From NCBI GenBank assembly GCA_031296325.1, contig JARLFY010000025.1, forward strand, positions 28,844-92,843: 64,000 bases of DNA. The letters run 5' to 3'. The notes under the pieces are model-generated. The model saw nothing but the letters and a program-made list of their open reading frames with translations, did no database searches and was not told where the DNA came from. Both the position numbers and the translations under genes were made by a program. Each line of letters starts with the position of its first letter. Position 1 is the stretch's first letter. Of the stretch, positions 49,330-58,192 are shown piece after piece. The stretch comes from Acidobacteriaceae bacterium. GTDB lineage: Bacteria; Acidobacteriota; Terriglobia; Terriglobales; Acidobacteriaceae.

Positions 49330-50646
49330 ATGGGGATGGCACTGTATAGCTTGCTGCTGATGGTGGGGTTGGCGGTCTGCTCGCCGTGGTGGCTGGCGCG
49401 GATGGTGCGCTATCGCGCCGGCATGAGCCAGCGGCTGGGGCGCGTTCCGGCGGAGCTACAGGCGGCGGTTGCGGGGCGGCAGGTGGTCTGGCTACATGCG
49501 GTCAGCGTGGGCGAGGTGTTGGCGGCGACGCGGCTGGGCGCGGAGTTGGAGGCCGTACTGGGCGCGGGGTGGGTCGTCATGGTTTCGACGACGACCGCGA
49601 CGGGGCAGGCCTTGGCGCGGGAGAGGTTTGGCGCGGCGCGGGTCTTTTACTATCCGCTGGACTTTGCCTGGGCGGTGCGGGCTTATCTGCGAGCGTTGCA
49701 GCCGAAGATGCTGGTTCTGATGGAAAGCGAGCTGTGGCCGCGCATGCTCGTAGAATGCGGGCGGGCGGGAGTGCCGGTCGCCGTAGTGAATGCTCGTGTC
49801 TCGGATCGGAGTTATGCGCGTGGGTTGCGGGTCAAGGCGATCTGGGGACGAGTGCTGCGGCATGTCGATCTGTTCCTCGCGCAGAGCGAGGAGGACGCGC
49901 GGCGGCTGGTCGCAATGGGCGCGCGCGTGGAGGCCGTGCAAGCGACGGGGAACCTGAAGTACGACGTGCGGGCTGCGCGAGAGAGCTGGGTTGCCGAGTT
50001 GATCTTGAAGGTTGCTGCTGGTCGTCCGATTGTGGTCGCGGGCAGCACGGTTGGTGCGGATCGTGTCGATGAAGAACGGATGGTCGTTGCCGCATGGAGA
50101 GGTACAGCGCGGGTCGATCTGAATGCACTTTTAGTCCTAGCTCCACGGCATCCTGAGCGTTTTGAAATGATTGAACACTCAACGGGATATAGGACATTGA
50201 CAGCAAGCAGTCTGAAAGTCGGGGTGCGAAGCGATGAGGCGTTTACGGAGTCAGGATTGGGCAGAGACGGACTGCCAGTCGAAGTAATAGTACTCGATAC
50301 AATTGGCGATCTTGCGGCTGTCTACGGCATTGCAGACCTTGCATTTGTTGGAGGCAGTCTTCTGCCGCATGGTGGACACAATCCTTTGGAGCCAGCTCGG
50401 TTTGGTGTGCCAGTTGTGATGGGATCTTCCTTCGAAAACTTTCGCGATATTGTGACGAAGATGCAGGCGGTTGACGGAATTCGTGCCGTACAAAACGACG
50501 TTGAATTAGAGGAAGTATTCGTTGAGCTGCTGACGGATCGCGCGGCGGCGCGGGCGATGGGCGAGCGGGGGCGGCGGGTGTTTGAGGAGCAACAGGGAGC
50601 GACCGGGCGAGCGGTTGAGGCGTTGGTTGGGATGGTGCGGCGATGA
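49330..50646 (+). CDS. waaA: 3-deoxy-D-manno-octulosonic acid transferase
   Basis: WaaA (KdtA) attaches Kdo from CMP-Kdo to lipid IVA on the inner membrane. The 438 residues start with a membrane anchor (ALYSLLLMVGLAVCSPWWLA), followed by VWLHAVSVGEVLAATRLG near 52 with the catalytic Glu in VGE, TTTATGQALAR near 88, MESELWPRMLVECGRAGVPVAVVNARVSDRS near 130 (here by ESELWPRM), and GGSLLPHGGHNPLEPARFGVP near 345. The ATG at 49330 is used; a TTG at 49297 is possible. It overlaps lpxK by 4 bases. Confidence 0.95.
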   Translation: MGMALYSLLLMVGLAVCSPWWLARMVRYRAGMSQRLGRVPAELQAAVAGRQVVWLHAVSVGEVLAATRLGAELEAVLGAGWVVMVSTTTATGQALARERFGAARVFYYPLDFAWAVRAYLRALQPKMLVLMESELWPRMLVECGRAGVPVAVVNARVSDRSYARGLRVKAIWGRVLRHVDLFLAQSEEDARRLVAMGARVEAVQATGNLKYDVRAARESWVAELILKVAAGRPIVVAGSTVGADRVDEERMVVAAWRGTARVDLNALLVLAPRHPERFEMIEHSTGYRTLTASSLKVGVRSDEAFTESGLGRDGLPVEVIVLDTIGDLAAVYGIADLAFVGGSLLPHGGHNPLEPARFGVPVVMGSSFENFRDIVTKMQAVDGIRAVQNDVELEEVFVELLTDRAAARAMGERGRRVFEEQQGATGRAVEALVGMVRR

Positions 50647-51713
50647 GGGCGCGGAGATGGTGGGGCTGGCCGTTGGTGCCGGTCTATGCGGCGGGGCTGG
50701 CGGTTCGAGATTGGATGCGGCGTAAGGGATGGCTGCGGGTTCGGCGGCTGGAGTGGCCGGTCGTCAGTGTGGGAAGCCTGTCTGCGGGCGGCGCGGGGAA
50801 GACTCCGGTGGTGATTGCGCTGGCGGAGCTGCTGCGGGCGCAGGGCTGGTCGGTCGACGTGTTGTCGCGGGGGTATGGGCGCGCGGGGACAGGCGTGGAG
50901 CGGGTGAATTTGGCGGCGCAGAATGCGGCTGGGCGATTTGGCGATGAGCCGACTCTGATCGCGCAGAAGGCTGGGGTTCCGGTTTGGGTTGGGGCAGAGC
51001 GGTTTGCGGCGGGAGTGGCTGCGGAGAGCTTTGCGGCTGGCGGAGGAGAAGCAGACTCCTCCGCTTCGCTGCGGAATGACAAACAAGAATCGCTGCGGAA
51101 TAACAAAAAGAAAGTGCATCTGCTGGATGATGGGTTTCAACACTGGAGGCTGGCTCGGACGGTGGAGGCGGTACTGGTAACAGAGGAGGATCTGGACGAT
51201 GCTCTGTTGCCTAGGGGGAATCGGCGGGAACGGCTGACGGCGCTGGCGCGGGCGGATGTAGTTGTGCTGAGGGATGAGGAGCGCGGGCGGGTGGAGGCTC
51301 GTGTGCGTCGCTGGATGCGCGAGGGTGCGGCGATCTGGAGTGTGCGGCGAGAGCTGCGCGTTGGCGATTCGCTCGGCGAGGCAAAGGCGCATGTGCAGAC
51401 GCTGGGGTTCTGCGCGATTGCGCGGCCGGAGGGATTCTGGGGAATGCTGGGCGATGTGGGGTTCGCCCTGGCCGAAATGGTGGATTTCGGCGATCATCAT
51501 GCCTATACGATAAGAGATATAGATGCTCTGGCGACGAAGGCGAAGGCTCTTGGCGCGACGGGCTTCGTCACGACGGAGAAGGATGCGGTGAAGTTGAGCG
51601 GGGCAATGATGGAGCGGTTGCGCGAGGTTGGGCCGGTCTGCGTAGCGGGGCTGGAGGCGCGGTTTGTGGATGAGGCGGATGTGATGCGCGGGCTGGAGGC
51701 GCGCTGCCAGTGA
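50643..51713 (+). CDS. lpxK: Tetraacyldisaccharide 4'-kinase with an in-frame repeat insertion
   Basis: LpxK phosphorylates the lipid A precursor at position 4'. The 356 residues carry an N-terminal helix, VSVGSLSAGGAGKTPVVIALAELL near 40 with the Walker A GGAGKTP, LSRGYGRAG near 80, and LLDDGFQHWRLARTV near 160. At residues 133-157 (51042-51113) a stretch reading GEADSSASLRNDKQESLRNNKKK comes from an inverted MITE core and precedes VHLLDDGFQH without breaking the frame. The rest of the protein is normal. ATG 50643 overlaps the waaA stop (ATGA) and its end overlaps waaC, so all three are one operon. Confidence 0.92.
   Translation: MRARRWWGWPLVPVYAAGLAVRDWMRRKGWLRVRRLEWPVVSVGSLSAGGAGKTPVVIALAELLRAQGWSVDVLSRGYGRAGTGVERVNLAAQNAAGRFGDEPTLIAQKAGVPVWVGAERFAAGVAAESFAAGGGEADSSASLRNDKQESLRNNKKKVHLLDDGFQHWRLARTVEAVLVTEEDLDDALLPRGNRRERLTALARADVVVLRDEERGRVEARVRRWMREGAAIWSVRRELRVGDSLGEAKAHVQTLGFCAIARPEGFWGMLGDVGFALAEMVDFGDHHAYTIRDIDALATKAKALGATGFVTTEKDAVKLSGAMMERLREVGPVCVAGLEARFVDEADVMRGLEARCQ
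51042..51113. repeat. Inverted MITE core inside lpxK
   Basis: GCAGACTCCTCCGCTTCGCTGCGGAATGAC and then a further CGCTGCGGAATAACAAA, on the same strand as lpxK but in the reverse element orientation, here by its arms ACTCCTCCGCTTCG and GCGGAATGAC. No terminal repeats remain. It translates in frame with no stop. Confidence 0.75.
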
Positions 51714-52753
51714 AAGTGCTGATTGTACGGATTGGAGCGATGGGTGACGTTCTGCACACGATGCCGGCGGTGGCGGCTCTGCGCCAGAAGCATCCGGACT
51801 GGTTCATCGGGTGGGCGATTGAGCCGCGCTGGAGCGACCTACTGCAGATGGCGGGAGACTACGACGACATGTCGCAGGCCGTGGGGAGATTCGCCAGCCA
51901 CGCGCTGGTGGATCGCTGGTACAGCGTGACGACCGGAGCGTGGAAGGTGAAGCCCTTTTCGCGGCGTACGCACCGCGAGATGGGCGTGTTGCGCGATGTG
52001 TTGCGCAGGGAGCAGTTCGACCTGTGCGTCGATATGCAGGGATCGCTGAAGTCGGCGGTTGTGGCCCGCATGGCGAAGGCATCGGTGCTGGTAGGAGCGG
52101 ACAAGCCGCGGGAACGAGTGGCTCGCATGTTCTACAAACATAAGGTGGAGACGACGGCGGCGCATGTGGTGGAGCAGGGATGCGAGTTGTTGGGAGAGGC
52201 CGTGGGTGAGACGCTGCGACCGGTTCCGGTAACGCTTCCGATGGATGAGATGGACGAGCGATGGGCCGATGAGATGGTGGGGCGCGAGCCATTCTGCCTG
52301 ATCTCTCCCGGAGGGGGTTGGGGATCGAAGATCTGGCCGGCGGAGCGGTTTGGCCGGGTTGCAGCGGAGTTGGGACGAGCAGGGATTCGGTCGGTGGTTA
52401 ATACGGCTCCGAGAGGATCGGCGGAGGCGGATCGCTGCGTTGCGGCCAGTGCGGGATTCGCTCGCGCGGCTCCTGGAACGGTGGGACAGCTTGTGGCTCT
52501 GACGCGGCGCGCAGCGGTGGTCGTCGCCAGCGATACAGGGCCGCTGCATCTGGCGGCGGCGCTGGAGAGGCCCGTTGTGGCGATCTTTGGGCCGACCGAT
52601 CCGGCTCGCAACGGGCCTTATGGAACGCACTCGCGAGTGCTGCGCAGCGCGGGAAGCGTGACCAGCTACAAGCGTCTGATTGAGGCCGAGGATGGATTGC
52701 TGCGCATCGAAGTTGAGGACGTGGCTGCGGCGGCGCTGGAGTTGCTGGGGTAA
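51710..52753 (+). CDS. Lipopolysaccharide heptosyltransferase I family protein
   Basis: This GT9-family enzyme adds L-glycero-D-manno-heptose to the LPS inner core. The 347 residues start KVLIVRIGAMGDVLHTMPAVAALRQKHPD (here KVLIVRIGAMGDVLHT), carry LCVDMQGSLKSAVVARMAKASVLVG near residue 105 and SDTGPLHLAAALERPVVAIFGPTDP near 265 (here by SDTGPLHLAAAL). The end RNGPYGTHSRVLRS is typical. GTG 51710 overlaps the lpxK stop by 4 bases. Assignment as WaaC rather than WaaF is likely but rests on family resemblance, so no symbol is given. Confidence 0.88.
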   Translation: MKVLIVRIGAMGDVLHTMPAVAALRQKHPDWFIGWAIEPRWSDLLQMAGDYDDMSQAVGRFASHALVDRWYSVTTGAWKVKPFSRRTHREMGVLRDVLRREQFDLCVDMQGSLKSAVVARMAKASVLVGADKPRERVARMFYKHKVETTAAHVVEQGCELLGEAVGETLRPVPVTLPMDEMDERWADEMVGREPFCLISPGGGWGSKIWPAERFGRVAAELGRAGIRSVVNTAPRGSAEADRCVAASAGFARAAPGTVGQLVALTRRAAVVVASDTGPLHLAAALERPVVAIFGPTDPARNGPYGTHSRVLRSAGSVTSYKRLIEAEDGLLRIEVEDVAAAALELLG

Positions 52754-52786
52754 GCGCGGGTTGCCGTGCTATCGTGAAGGGGCAAA

Positions 52787-55174
52787 GTGTCTAGTCAATA
52801 CAGTGACGAGCAGGAGAACGAGAAGCCAGTGAAGCAGCCTTGGTGGCGAGGCTTGTTGGCGCGCCTTCGCGAGGTCAAACTGTTGCACGGATCGGAACAT
52901 CCCTCGCGCAAGATCGCTGTACGAGCTACGTTCACGGTACTGCTTGCAGCCTCCTCCGTCTTCGGAGTGATGTGCGGACTGGTGCTGGTTTACTCGATCG
53001 ACCTTCCGCAGATGGACGATCTGGCGCGCTACCGACCGAATACGACGACCGAGTTGCTGGATATTCACGGGCAGGAGATCGGCTCGTTTGCGCTGGAACG
53101 GCGTGTGGTGGTTCCTTACACGGAGTTTCCTCCAGTGCTGCGCGACGCGATTATCTCCATTGAAGACAAGAGCTTCGAGAGAAACTGGGGGGTGAATCTG
53201 TTTCGCGCGGTGGGAGCTGCGTGGCGCGATATTCACTCGCACAGCCGGGTACAGGGATCGTCTACGCTGACCATGCAACTGGCTCGCAACCTGTTTCTAT
53301 CCAATGAGAAGACCTATGGGCGCAAGATTCAGGAGATTCTCCTGTCGGTGCAGATCGAGCGGGTCTTTACCAAGGATCAGATCTTTGCGCTGTATGCAAA
53401 CCAGATCTATCTGGGGCATGGAACGTATGGTTTTGAGGCCGCGTCCGAATTTTACTTTAGCAAGCATGTACACGATCTGACGCTTCCCGAGGCGGCGCTT
53501 TTGGCGGCTCTACCGAAGGGCGCAGAGGCTTACTCTCCGATTCGCAATCCAGATCGCGCGCTGCGACGGCGGAATCTGGTTCTGAGCGAGATGCTGGCGG
53601 ATAAAAAGATCAGCGCGGCGCAGGAACAGGCTGCGGCGGCCTCTCCGCTAGGGCTGAATATCGAGCCTCCACCGAACTCCGAAGCTCCTTATTTTGTCGA
53701 GGAGGTTCGGCGACAGTTGGAGAAGGAGTACGGCGCCGAAGAGGTTCACGGGGCCGGATTGAAGGTCTATACGACGCTTGATCTTGGCTTGCAGCGCATT
53801 GCAAACAAAGCAATTCTGGACGGAACGGCGAATTATGAGCGACGCCACGGCTGGAAGGGCAATCTGGTCAACGTGCTGGCCTCGGGCGGCAGTCTGGAGC
53901 AGTACACGCATCCCGACTGGAGTCAGGCGATCGTTCCCGGCGGGTACTATCACGCGCTGGTGACGGAGGTTTCGCCGGAGCGGGTGGTGGTGCGGATCGG
54001 CAGGACGCGGGCGGCGATGACTCCGGCGGACTGGGTCTGGACGAAGATGACTTCGGCGGCGGACTTCCTTTCTGTGGGCGATGTGGCCTATGTGCGGCTG
54101 GGCGAAGGCTCGGTCGACGGGATGGAGCATGCGCTGCTGGAGGAGGACACCGGGGTGCAGGCGTCGTTGATGGCGGTGGATAACTCGAACGGCGAGGTTC
54201 TGGCGATGGTTGGCGGCAGAGACTTTGCCCTCTCGCAGTTCAATCGGGCTACTCAGTCGGAGCGTCAGGTGGGGTCGTCGTTCAAACCTTACGTCTACAC
54301 GACGGCGGTGGAGGCGGGAGCCAAGCCGACCGACATGATTGTGGACGGGCCGGTGAGCTTCTACACGCCGAACGGGCCTTACACTCCGCACAACTACGAG
54401 AACGACTACGAAGGCTCGATGACGCTGCTGACTGCGTTTGCCCGGTCGCGCAATATTCCTGCGCTGAAGCTGGCTGACAGGGTCGGGATTCGCAAGGTGA
54501 TCGAGACCGCGCACCGGTTTGGCGTGACCAGCAATATTCCGGCGTTTCTTCCGATTGCAATTGGCGCGGCGGACATCTCGCTGGCCGAACAGGTTGGGTC
54601 GTACAGCGTCTTTCCCAACGACGGGATTCGCATTGAGCCGCACACGATTCGCCGCGTGACGCAGGCCGACGGGTTGCCGATGGAGGAGCCTGCGCCGAAG
54701 GTGACTGAGGTGATCTCGGTGGAGACGGCGCGCACGATGATGCAGTTCCTACAGGCGGTGACGCGGATGGGAACCGGCGCGGCGGCGGCCTCGCTGAATC
54801 ATCCTCTGGGCGGCAAGACGGGAACGACGAACAACTATACGGACGCGTGGTTCATTGGATTTTCTCCGTCGGTGACCTGCGGAACGTGGATCGGGTACGA
54901 CAATCGGCAGACGCTGGGCGAGAAGGAGACTGGCGCGAAGGCCGCTCTGCCCATGTGGATGGACTTCATGCGGGCGGCGATTGCGAGCAAGCCGAATGAG
55001 GCCTTCCCAACGGAAAACGCTCCGAAGAAGGAGCTGGAGGTGTCGGTGACGGCGGCGGGGGCTGGATCGTCAGGGGCGAAGGAGATTCCCACGGCTCCGG
55101 CGGAGATGAACCCGGATGCGATTGAGCCGGAAGAGAGTTCAGGGAGCAACTCAACCTCGGAAGAGACGAAATAG
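52787..55174 (+). CDS. Class A penicillin-binding protein 1A (transglycosylase/transpeptidase)
   Basis: A bifunctional PBP that polymerises and cross-links peptidoglycan in the periplasm. The 795 residues have a membrane helix near residues 45-68 (FTVLLAASSVFGVMCGLVLVY), then the glycosyltransferase 51 domain: IISIEDKSFERNWGVNL near 122 with the catalytic Glu, GSSTLTMQLARNLFLS near 160, RKIQEILLSVQIER near 182. The transpeptidase follows with VGSSFKPYVYTTAVEAG near 500 (SxxK), FARSRNIPALKLADR near 550 (SRN) and GGKTGTTNNYTDAWFIGFS near 680 (KTGT). A Pro/Glu/Ser/Ala tail ends it. GTG 52787 follows GAAGGGGCAAA. It starts 33 bases after waaC. Confidence 0.95.
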   Translation: MSSQYSDEQENEKPVKQPWWRGLLARLREVKLLHGSEHPSRKIAVRATFTVLLAASSVFGVMCGLVLVYSIDLPQMDDLARYRPNTTTELLDIHGQEIGSFALERRVVVPYTEFPPVLRDAIISIEDKSFERNWGVNLFRAVGAAWRDIHSHSRVQGSSTLTMQLARNLFLSNEKTYGRKIQEILLSVQIERVFTKDQIFALYANQIYLGHGTYGFEAASEFYFSKHVHDLTLPEAALLAALPKGAEAYSPIRNPDRALRRRNLVLSEMLADKKISAAQEQAAAASPLGLNIEPPPNSEAPYFVEEVRRQLEKEYGAEEVHGAGLKVYTTLDLGLQRIANKAILDGTANYERRHGWKGNLVNVLASGGSLEQYTHPDWSQAIVPGGYYHALVTEVSPERVVVRIGRTRAAMTPADWVWTKMTSAADFLSVGDVAYVRLGEGSVDGMEHALLEEDTGVQASLMAVDNSNGEVLAMVGGRDFALSQFNRATQSERQVGSSFKPYVYTTAVEAGAKPTDMIVDGPVSFYTPNGPYTPHNYENDYEGSMTLLTAFARSRNIPALKLADRVGIRKVIETAHRFGVTSNIPAFLPIAIGAADISLAEQVGSYSVFPNDGIRIEPHTIRRVTQADGLPMEEPAPKVTEVISVETARTMMQFLQAVTRMGTGAAAASLNHPLGGKTGTTNNYTDAWFIGFSPSVTCGTWIGYDNRQTLGEKETGAKAALPMWMDFMRAAIASKPNEAFPTENAPKKELEVSVTAAGAGSSGAKEIPTAPAEMNPDAIEPEESSGSNSTSEETK

Positions 55175-55315
55175 TCGCGCTCCAATCTTCCTGTTTGGGA
55201 GAGTTGCCGGGATAGATGAAGGCTTTGTCGGAACGGACGAATTGGCAAAGATCGCTCCAGTCATAGAGAATCCTGTAGTCGGATAAATTCCGAGCCAGAG
55301 TTGAAAGGAAGTCGC

Positions 55316-56242
55316 ATGTCGCATAAATTGATTGCTCCCGCACGTTCCGTCCTTTGCCGCGTGGTGCTTCTCCCGCTGCTCGCCAGCCTCACGCTCTTTG
55401 CCAGCGCGCAGACAGCTCCCACAGCAGCTTCAGCACCCGCAGCAACAACCGCGCCGCAACTTCTGACAATGAACGGTATCGCGCACATCGCCATTCGGGT
55501 CAAGGACATCGCGGCCTCGGTCGCCTTCTACCACAAGCTCGGCTTCGAACAGGCCTTCGTCAACACCGCCAAGGATGGCAGCGTCTCGCAGGCCTTCCTC
55601 AAGATCAACGACAAGCAGTTCATCGAGCTTTACCCGGTCACGGCGAACGATCCTCAGGTGGGCTTCCTGCACCTCTGCTTCGAGGGTGCAGACCTCAACG
55701 CTCTGCACGACGCCTACGAAGCCGAGGGGCTCGCTCCCATCGCGGTGCGCAAGGCCGCCGCAGGCAATCTTCTCTTCACCATCAAAGGCCCCGAGCAGCC
55801 CGCCTTCCCGCAGAACATCGAGTACACCCAGTACATGCCCGACTCGCGCCACAGCAAGGACGCGGGCCTGCATCTCGGCGCGGATCGCGTCGCCGACCGC
55901 ATGACCATCGTCTCGCTCGCCATGCAGAATCCCGCCTCGGCCCGCGCCTTCTACCTCGCCAAGCTCGGCTTCACCGTAGACCCTGCCAACCTCGCGCGGC
56001 TCACCCTTCCCGGCACCTCCAGCCAGCAGGTCGAGTTCGTCTCCGCCGACGTACTCGGACTCCGCTCCAGCATCACTCTCATCGCTCCCAGCCTGAACAA
56101 GGCCGTCGCGCAACTCACTCGCCAACAAATCGACTTCCATCGAGTCTCCAGCAGCGTCAAAGACGCCAAAGGCAAAGTCCAGCCAGAGATAATCATCGTT
56201 CAGGATCCCGACAACAACTCAATCCGGATCGTCGCCCAATGA
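55316..56242 (+). CDS. Secreted two-domain VOC (glyoxalase-like) protein
   Basis: 308 residues from ATG 55316 (GAAAGGAAG upstream) with a signal peptide (VVLLPLLASLTLFASAQ). Two vicinal-oxygen-chelate domains follow: the first (about residues 55-180) begins MNGIAHIAIRVKDIAASVAFYHKLGFEQAF (here IAHIAIRVKDIAASVAFYH) and the second (about 190-308) begins MTIVSLAMQNPASARAFYLAKLGFTV (here SARAFYLAKLGF) and ends IIIVQDPDNNSIRIVAQ. Both keep the metal-ligand-like His and Glu positions in part (AHIAI; FIELYP). VOC enzymes act on small carbonyls, antibiotics or dioxygen; the substrate is unknown, and an exported VOC protein is uncommon. Confidence 0.78.
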   Translation: MSHKLIAPARSVLCRVVLLPLLASLTLFASAQTAPTAASAPAATTAPQLLTMNGIAHIAIRVKDIAASVAFYHKLGFEQAFVNTAKDGSVSQAFLKINDKQFIELYPVTANDPQVGFLHLCFEGADLNALHDAYEAEGLAPIAVRKAAAGNLLFTIKGPEQPAFPQNIEYTQYMPDSRHSKDAGLHLGADRVADRMTIVSLAMQNPASARAFYLAKLGFTVDPANLARLTLPGTSSQQVEFVSADVLGLRSSITLIAPSLNKAVAQLTRQQIDFHRVSSSVKDAKGKVQPEIIIVQDPDNNSIRIVAQ

Positions 56243-56252
56243 TTGCGCCGGA

Positions 56253-57221
56253 ATGACCCTCCACGAAGCCCTCCAACTCGCAACCCGCCAGCTTGAATCC
56301 TCCGCCGAACTGCGCGCCGACGCAGCGCGTGACGCAGCATTTCTGTTGCGTCACGCGCTGGCAATCTCCCTCGCAGCACAACTCGCCGATCCTGACCGTC
56401 CTCTCACGCCAGCCCAGCAGAGCGCATACGAAGCCCTCATCCAGCGTCGCCTGCGCAACGAGCCGATCCAGTACATCACCGGCGAGCAGGAGTTTTACGG
56501 CCTCGCCCTCGGCGTCACGCCCGCTGTCCTCATTCCGCGCCCCGAGACCGAGCATTTAGTCGAATCCGTCCTCGCCGAGTTTGCGGCTCATCCCGCAGCC
56601 TCAGCTTTTCATCCCACAACCGGGTCTTGTCCAGCCAATCCTGACTCCCATCCCACAAACTTTGCTTGTCATCCCACAGCGAAGCGAAGGGATCCGCTTC
56701 TCCCTTCCCACTCTCTCCGCATCCTGGACATCGGAACCGGCTCAGGAGCCATCGCCATCGCGCTGGCCCACCACCTGCCTAACACGCAGATCACCGCCGT
56801 CGATCTCTCGCCCGCCGCGCTCGCGGTCGCCGCGGCAAACGCCGCGCGCCACGGTCTCGCCGACCGCATCCGCTTCGTGCAATCCGACCTGCTCGCCGCG
56901 TTTTCCACCGACGATCTACCGTTTGACGCCATCGTCTCCAACCCGCCCTACGTTCCCACCGCAGATCGTGCCACGCTCCACCCGCAGGTGCGTGACCACG
57001 AGCCGTCCTCTGCGCTCTTCGCCGGTGCAGATGGCCTCGACATATATCGTCGTCTGATTCCGCAAGCCCGCGCCGCGCTCGTTCCCAACGGTCTGCTGGC
57101 CATTGAGATTGGCCACGAGCAGCGCGATCCAATCGCCGCCCTGCTCGCTGACTGGTTCCAACTCCGCTTCGTCGACGACCTGCAAGGCATTCCGCGCATC
57201 GCTCTGGCTCGCAAGCCCTGA
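56253..57221 (+). CDS. prmC: Release factor glutamine methyltransferase with repeat-derived insert
   Basis: PrmC methylates the Gln of the GGQ motif in release factors. The 322 residues have the N-terminal helical domain (MTLHEALQLATRQLES, RRLRNEPIQYITGEQEFYGL near residue 70, VLIPRPETEHLVESVL near 92), and the Rossmann methyltransferase with RILDIGTGSGAIAIALA near 155 and the catalytic NPPY in AIVSNPPYVP near 230. Between them, residues about 110-151 (HPAASAFHPTT to KRRDPLLPSHS) derive from tandem core repeats without a frame break. ATG 56253 follows the VOC gene at 11 bases. Confidence 0.94.
   Translation: MTLHEALQLATRQLESSAELRADAARDAAFLLRHALAISLAAQLADPDRPLTPAQQSAYEALIQRRLRNEPIQYITGEQEFYGLALGVTPAVLIPRPETEHLVESVLAEFAAHPAASAFHPTTGSCPANPDSHPTNFACHPTAKRRDPLLPSHSLRILDIGTGSGAIAIALAHHLPNTQITAVDLSPAALAVAAANAARHGLADRIRFVQSDLLAAFSTDDLPFDAIVSNPPYVPTADRATLHPQVRDHEPSSALFAGADGLDIYRRLIPQARAALVPNGLLAIEIGHEQRDPIAALLADWFQLRFVDDLQGIPRIALARKP
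56583..56707. repeat. Tandem half repeats and core hairpin inside prmC
   Basis: CATCCCGCAGCC, CATCCCACAACC, CATCCCACAAAC, then a complete hairpin ATCCCACAGCGAAGCGAAGGGAT (56671-56693) and CCGCTTCTCCC. The ATCCC/GGGAT pair is the covariant form of the ATTCC/GGAAT stem seen elsewhere. The array is in frame. Confidence 0.8.
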
Positions 57222-57356
57222 ACCCAAACGAAGCCCGCGTTTTCGTGCCGTGAACCATTCTGCACACTGTCTTCGCACGAACAATCGCACCTGCGAGGCC
57301 TCGCTCGATTTACAATCACTGCGGCTGCTGAAATCCGCCCAGCCGGAAAGCTGTCC

Positions 57357-58190
57357 ATGCCCATGCCCGAATTCTCGCCGTTTCTGATCGCTCTCGCCAT
57401 CCTGCTGCTCTATATCCTCAACTCCATCAAGATCCTCAAGGAGTATGAGCGCGCGGTCGTCTTTCGCCTTGGCCGCGTACGTCACGATGCCTCTGGTCCC
57501 GGAATCATTCTGGTCTTCCGCCCCATCGATCAGATCACCCGCGTCTCGCTCCGTCAGGAGGCGATGGAGGTTCCCTCGCAGGACATCATCACCCGCGACA
57601 ACGTCACGCTGAAGGTCAACGCGGTCATCACGCTGCGCGTCATTGATCCGGTCAAGGCCGTCATCGAGGTCTCGAACTACGTCTATCAGACCTCGCAGTT
57701 TGCCCAGACCACGCTGCGCTCGGTGCTCGGCGAGGTCGATCTGGATGAGTTGCTCGCTCATCGCGACCGCCTCAACCTGCGCATTCAGACCATCATCGAC
57801 GGCCACACTGCGCCCTTCGGCCTCAAGGTCGTCTCGGTCGAAGTCAAGCAGGTCGACATGCCGGAGAACATGCTGCGCGCCATGGCCAAGCAGGCCGAGG
57901 CAGAGCGCGAACGTCGCGCCAAGATCATCCACGCCGAGGGAGAGTTCAACGCTGCAGCCAAGCTCGTCGAGGCCGCATCGCTGATGGCCACCCAGCCGAT
58001 GACCCTGCAACTGCGCTACCTGCAGACCCTCACCGAGATTGGCGTGGAGAAGAACACAACCATCGTCTTCCCTCTGCCCATGGAACTCATTAACATGTTC
58101 AATAAGACAATCGCCGCGCCCGCCATCGCCCCCGCCGCAGAATCCTCTGCGACCGCCGCCTTGGACAACGACGCACAACCGAAGGAGTAA
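57357..58190 (+). CDS. SPFH/band 7 slipin-type membrane protein
   Basis: 277 residues from ATG 57357 (GGAAAG 7 bases upstream). An N-terminal hairpin helix (FLIALAILLLYILNSI) anchors it, followed by the stomatin/prohibitin (SPFH) core: IKILKEYERAVVFRLGRV near 20, RQEAMEVPSQDIITRDNVTLKVNAVITLRV near 60 (here VPSQDIITRDNVTLKVNAV), and a helical oligomerisation region with MPENMLRAMAKQAEAERERRAKIIHAEGE near 165 (here AKQAEAERERRAKII). Slipins organise membrane microdomains and often partner with a NfeD protease, which is absent here. The next gene starts 2 bases after its stop. Confidence 0.92.
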   Translation: MPMPEFSPFLIALAILLLYILNSIKILKEYERAVVFRLGRVRHDASGPGIILVFRPIDQITRVSLRQEAMEVPSQDIITRDNVTLKVNAVITLRVIDPVKAVIEVSNYVYQTSQFAQTTLRSVLGEVDLDELLAHRDRLNLRIQTIIDGHTAPFGLKVVSVEVKQVDMPENMLRAMAKQAEAERERRAKIIHAEGEFNAAAKLVEAASLMATQPMTLQLRYLQTLTEIGVEKNTTIVFPLPMELINMFNKTIAAPAIAPAAESSATAALDNDAQPKE

Positions 58191-58192
58191 TC

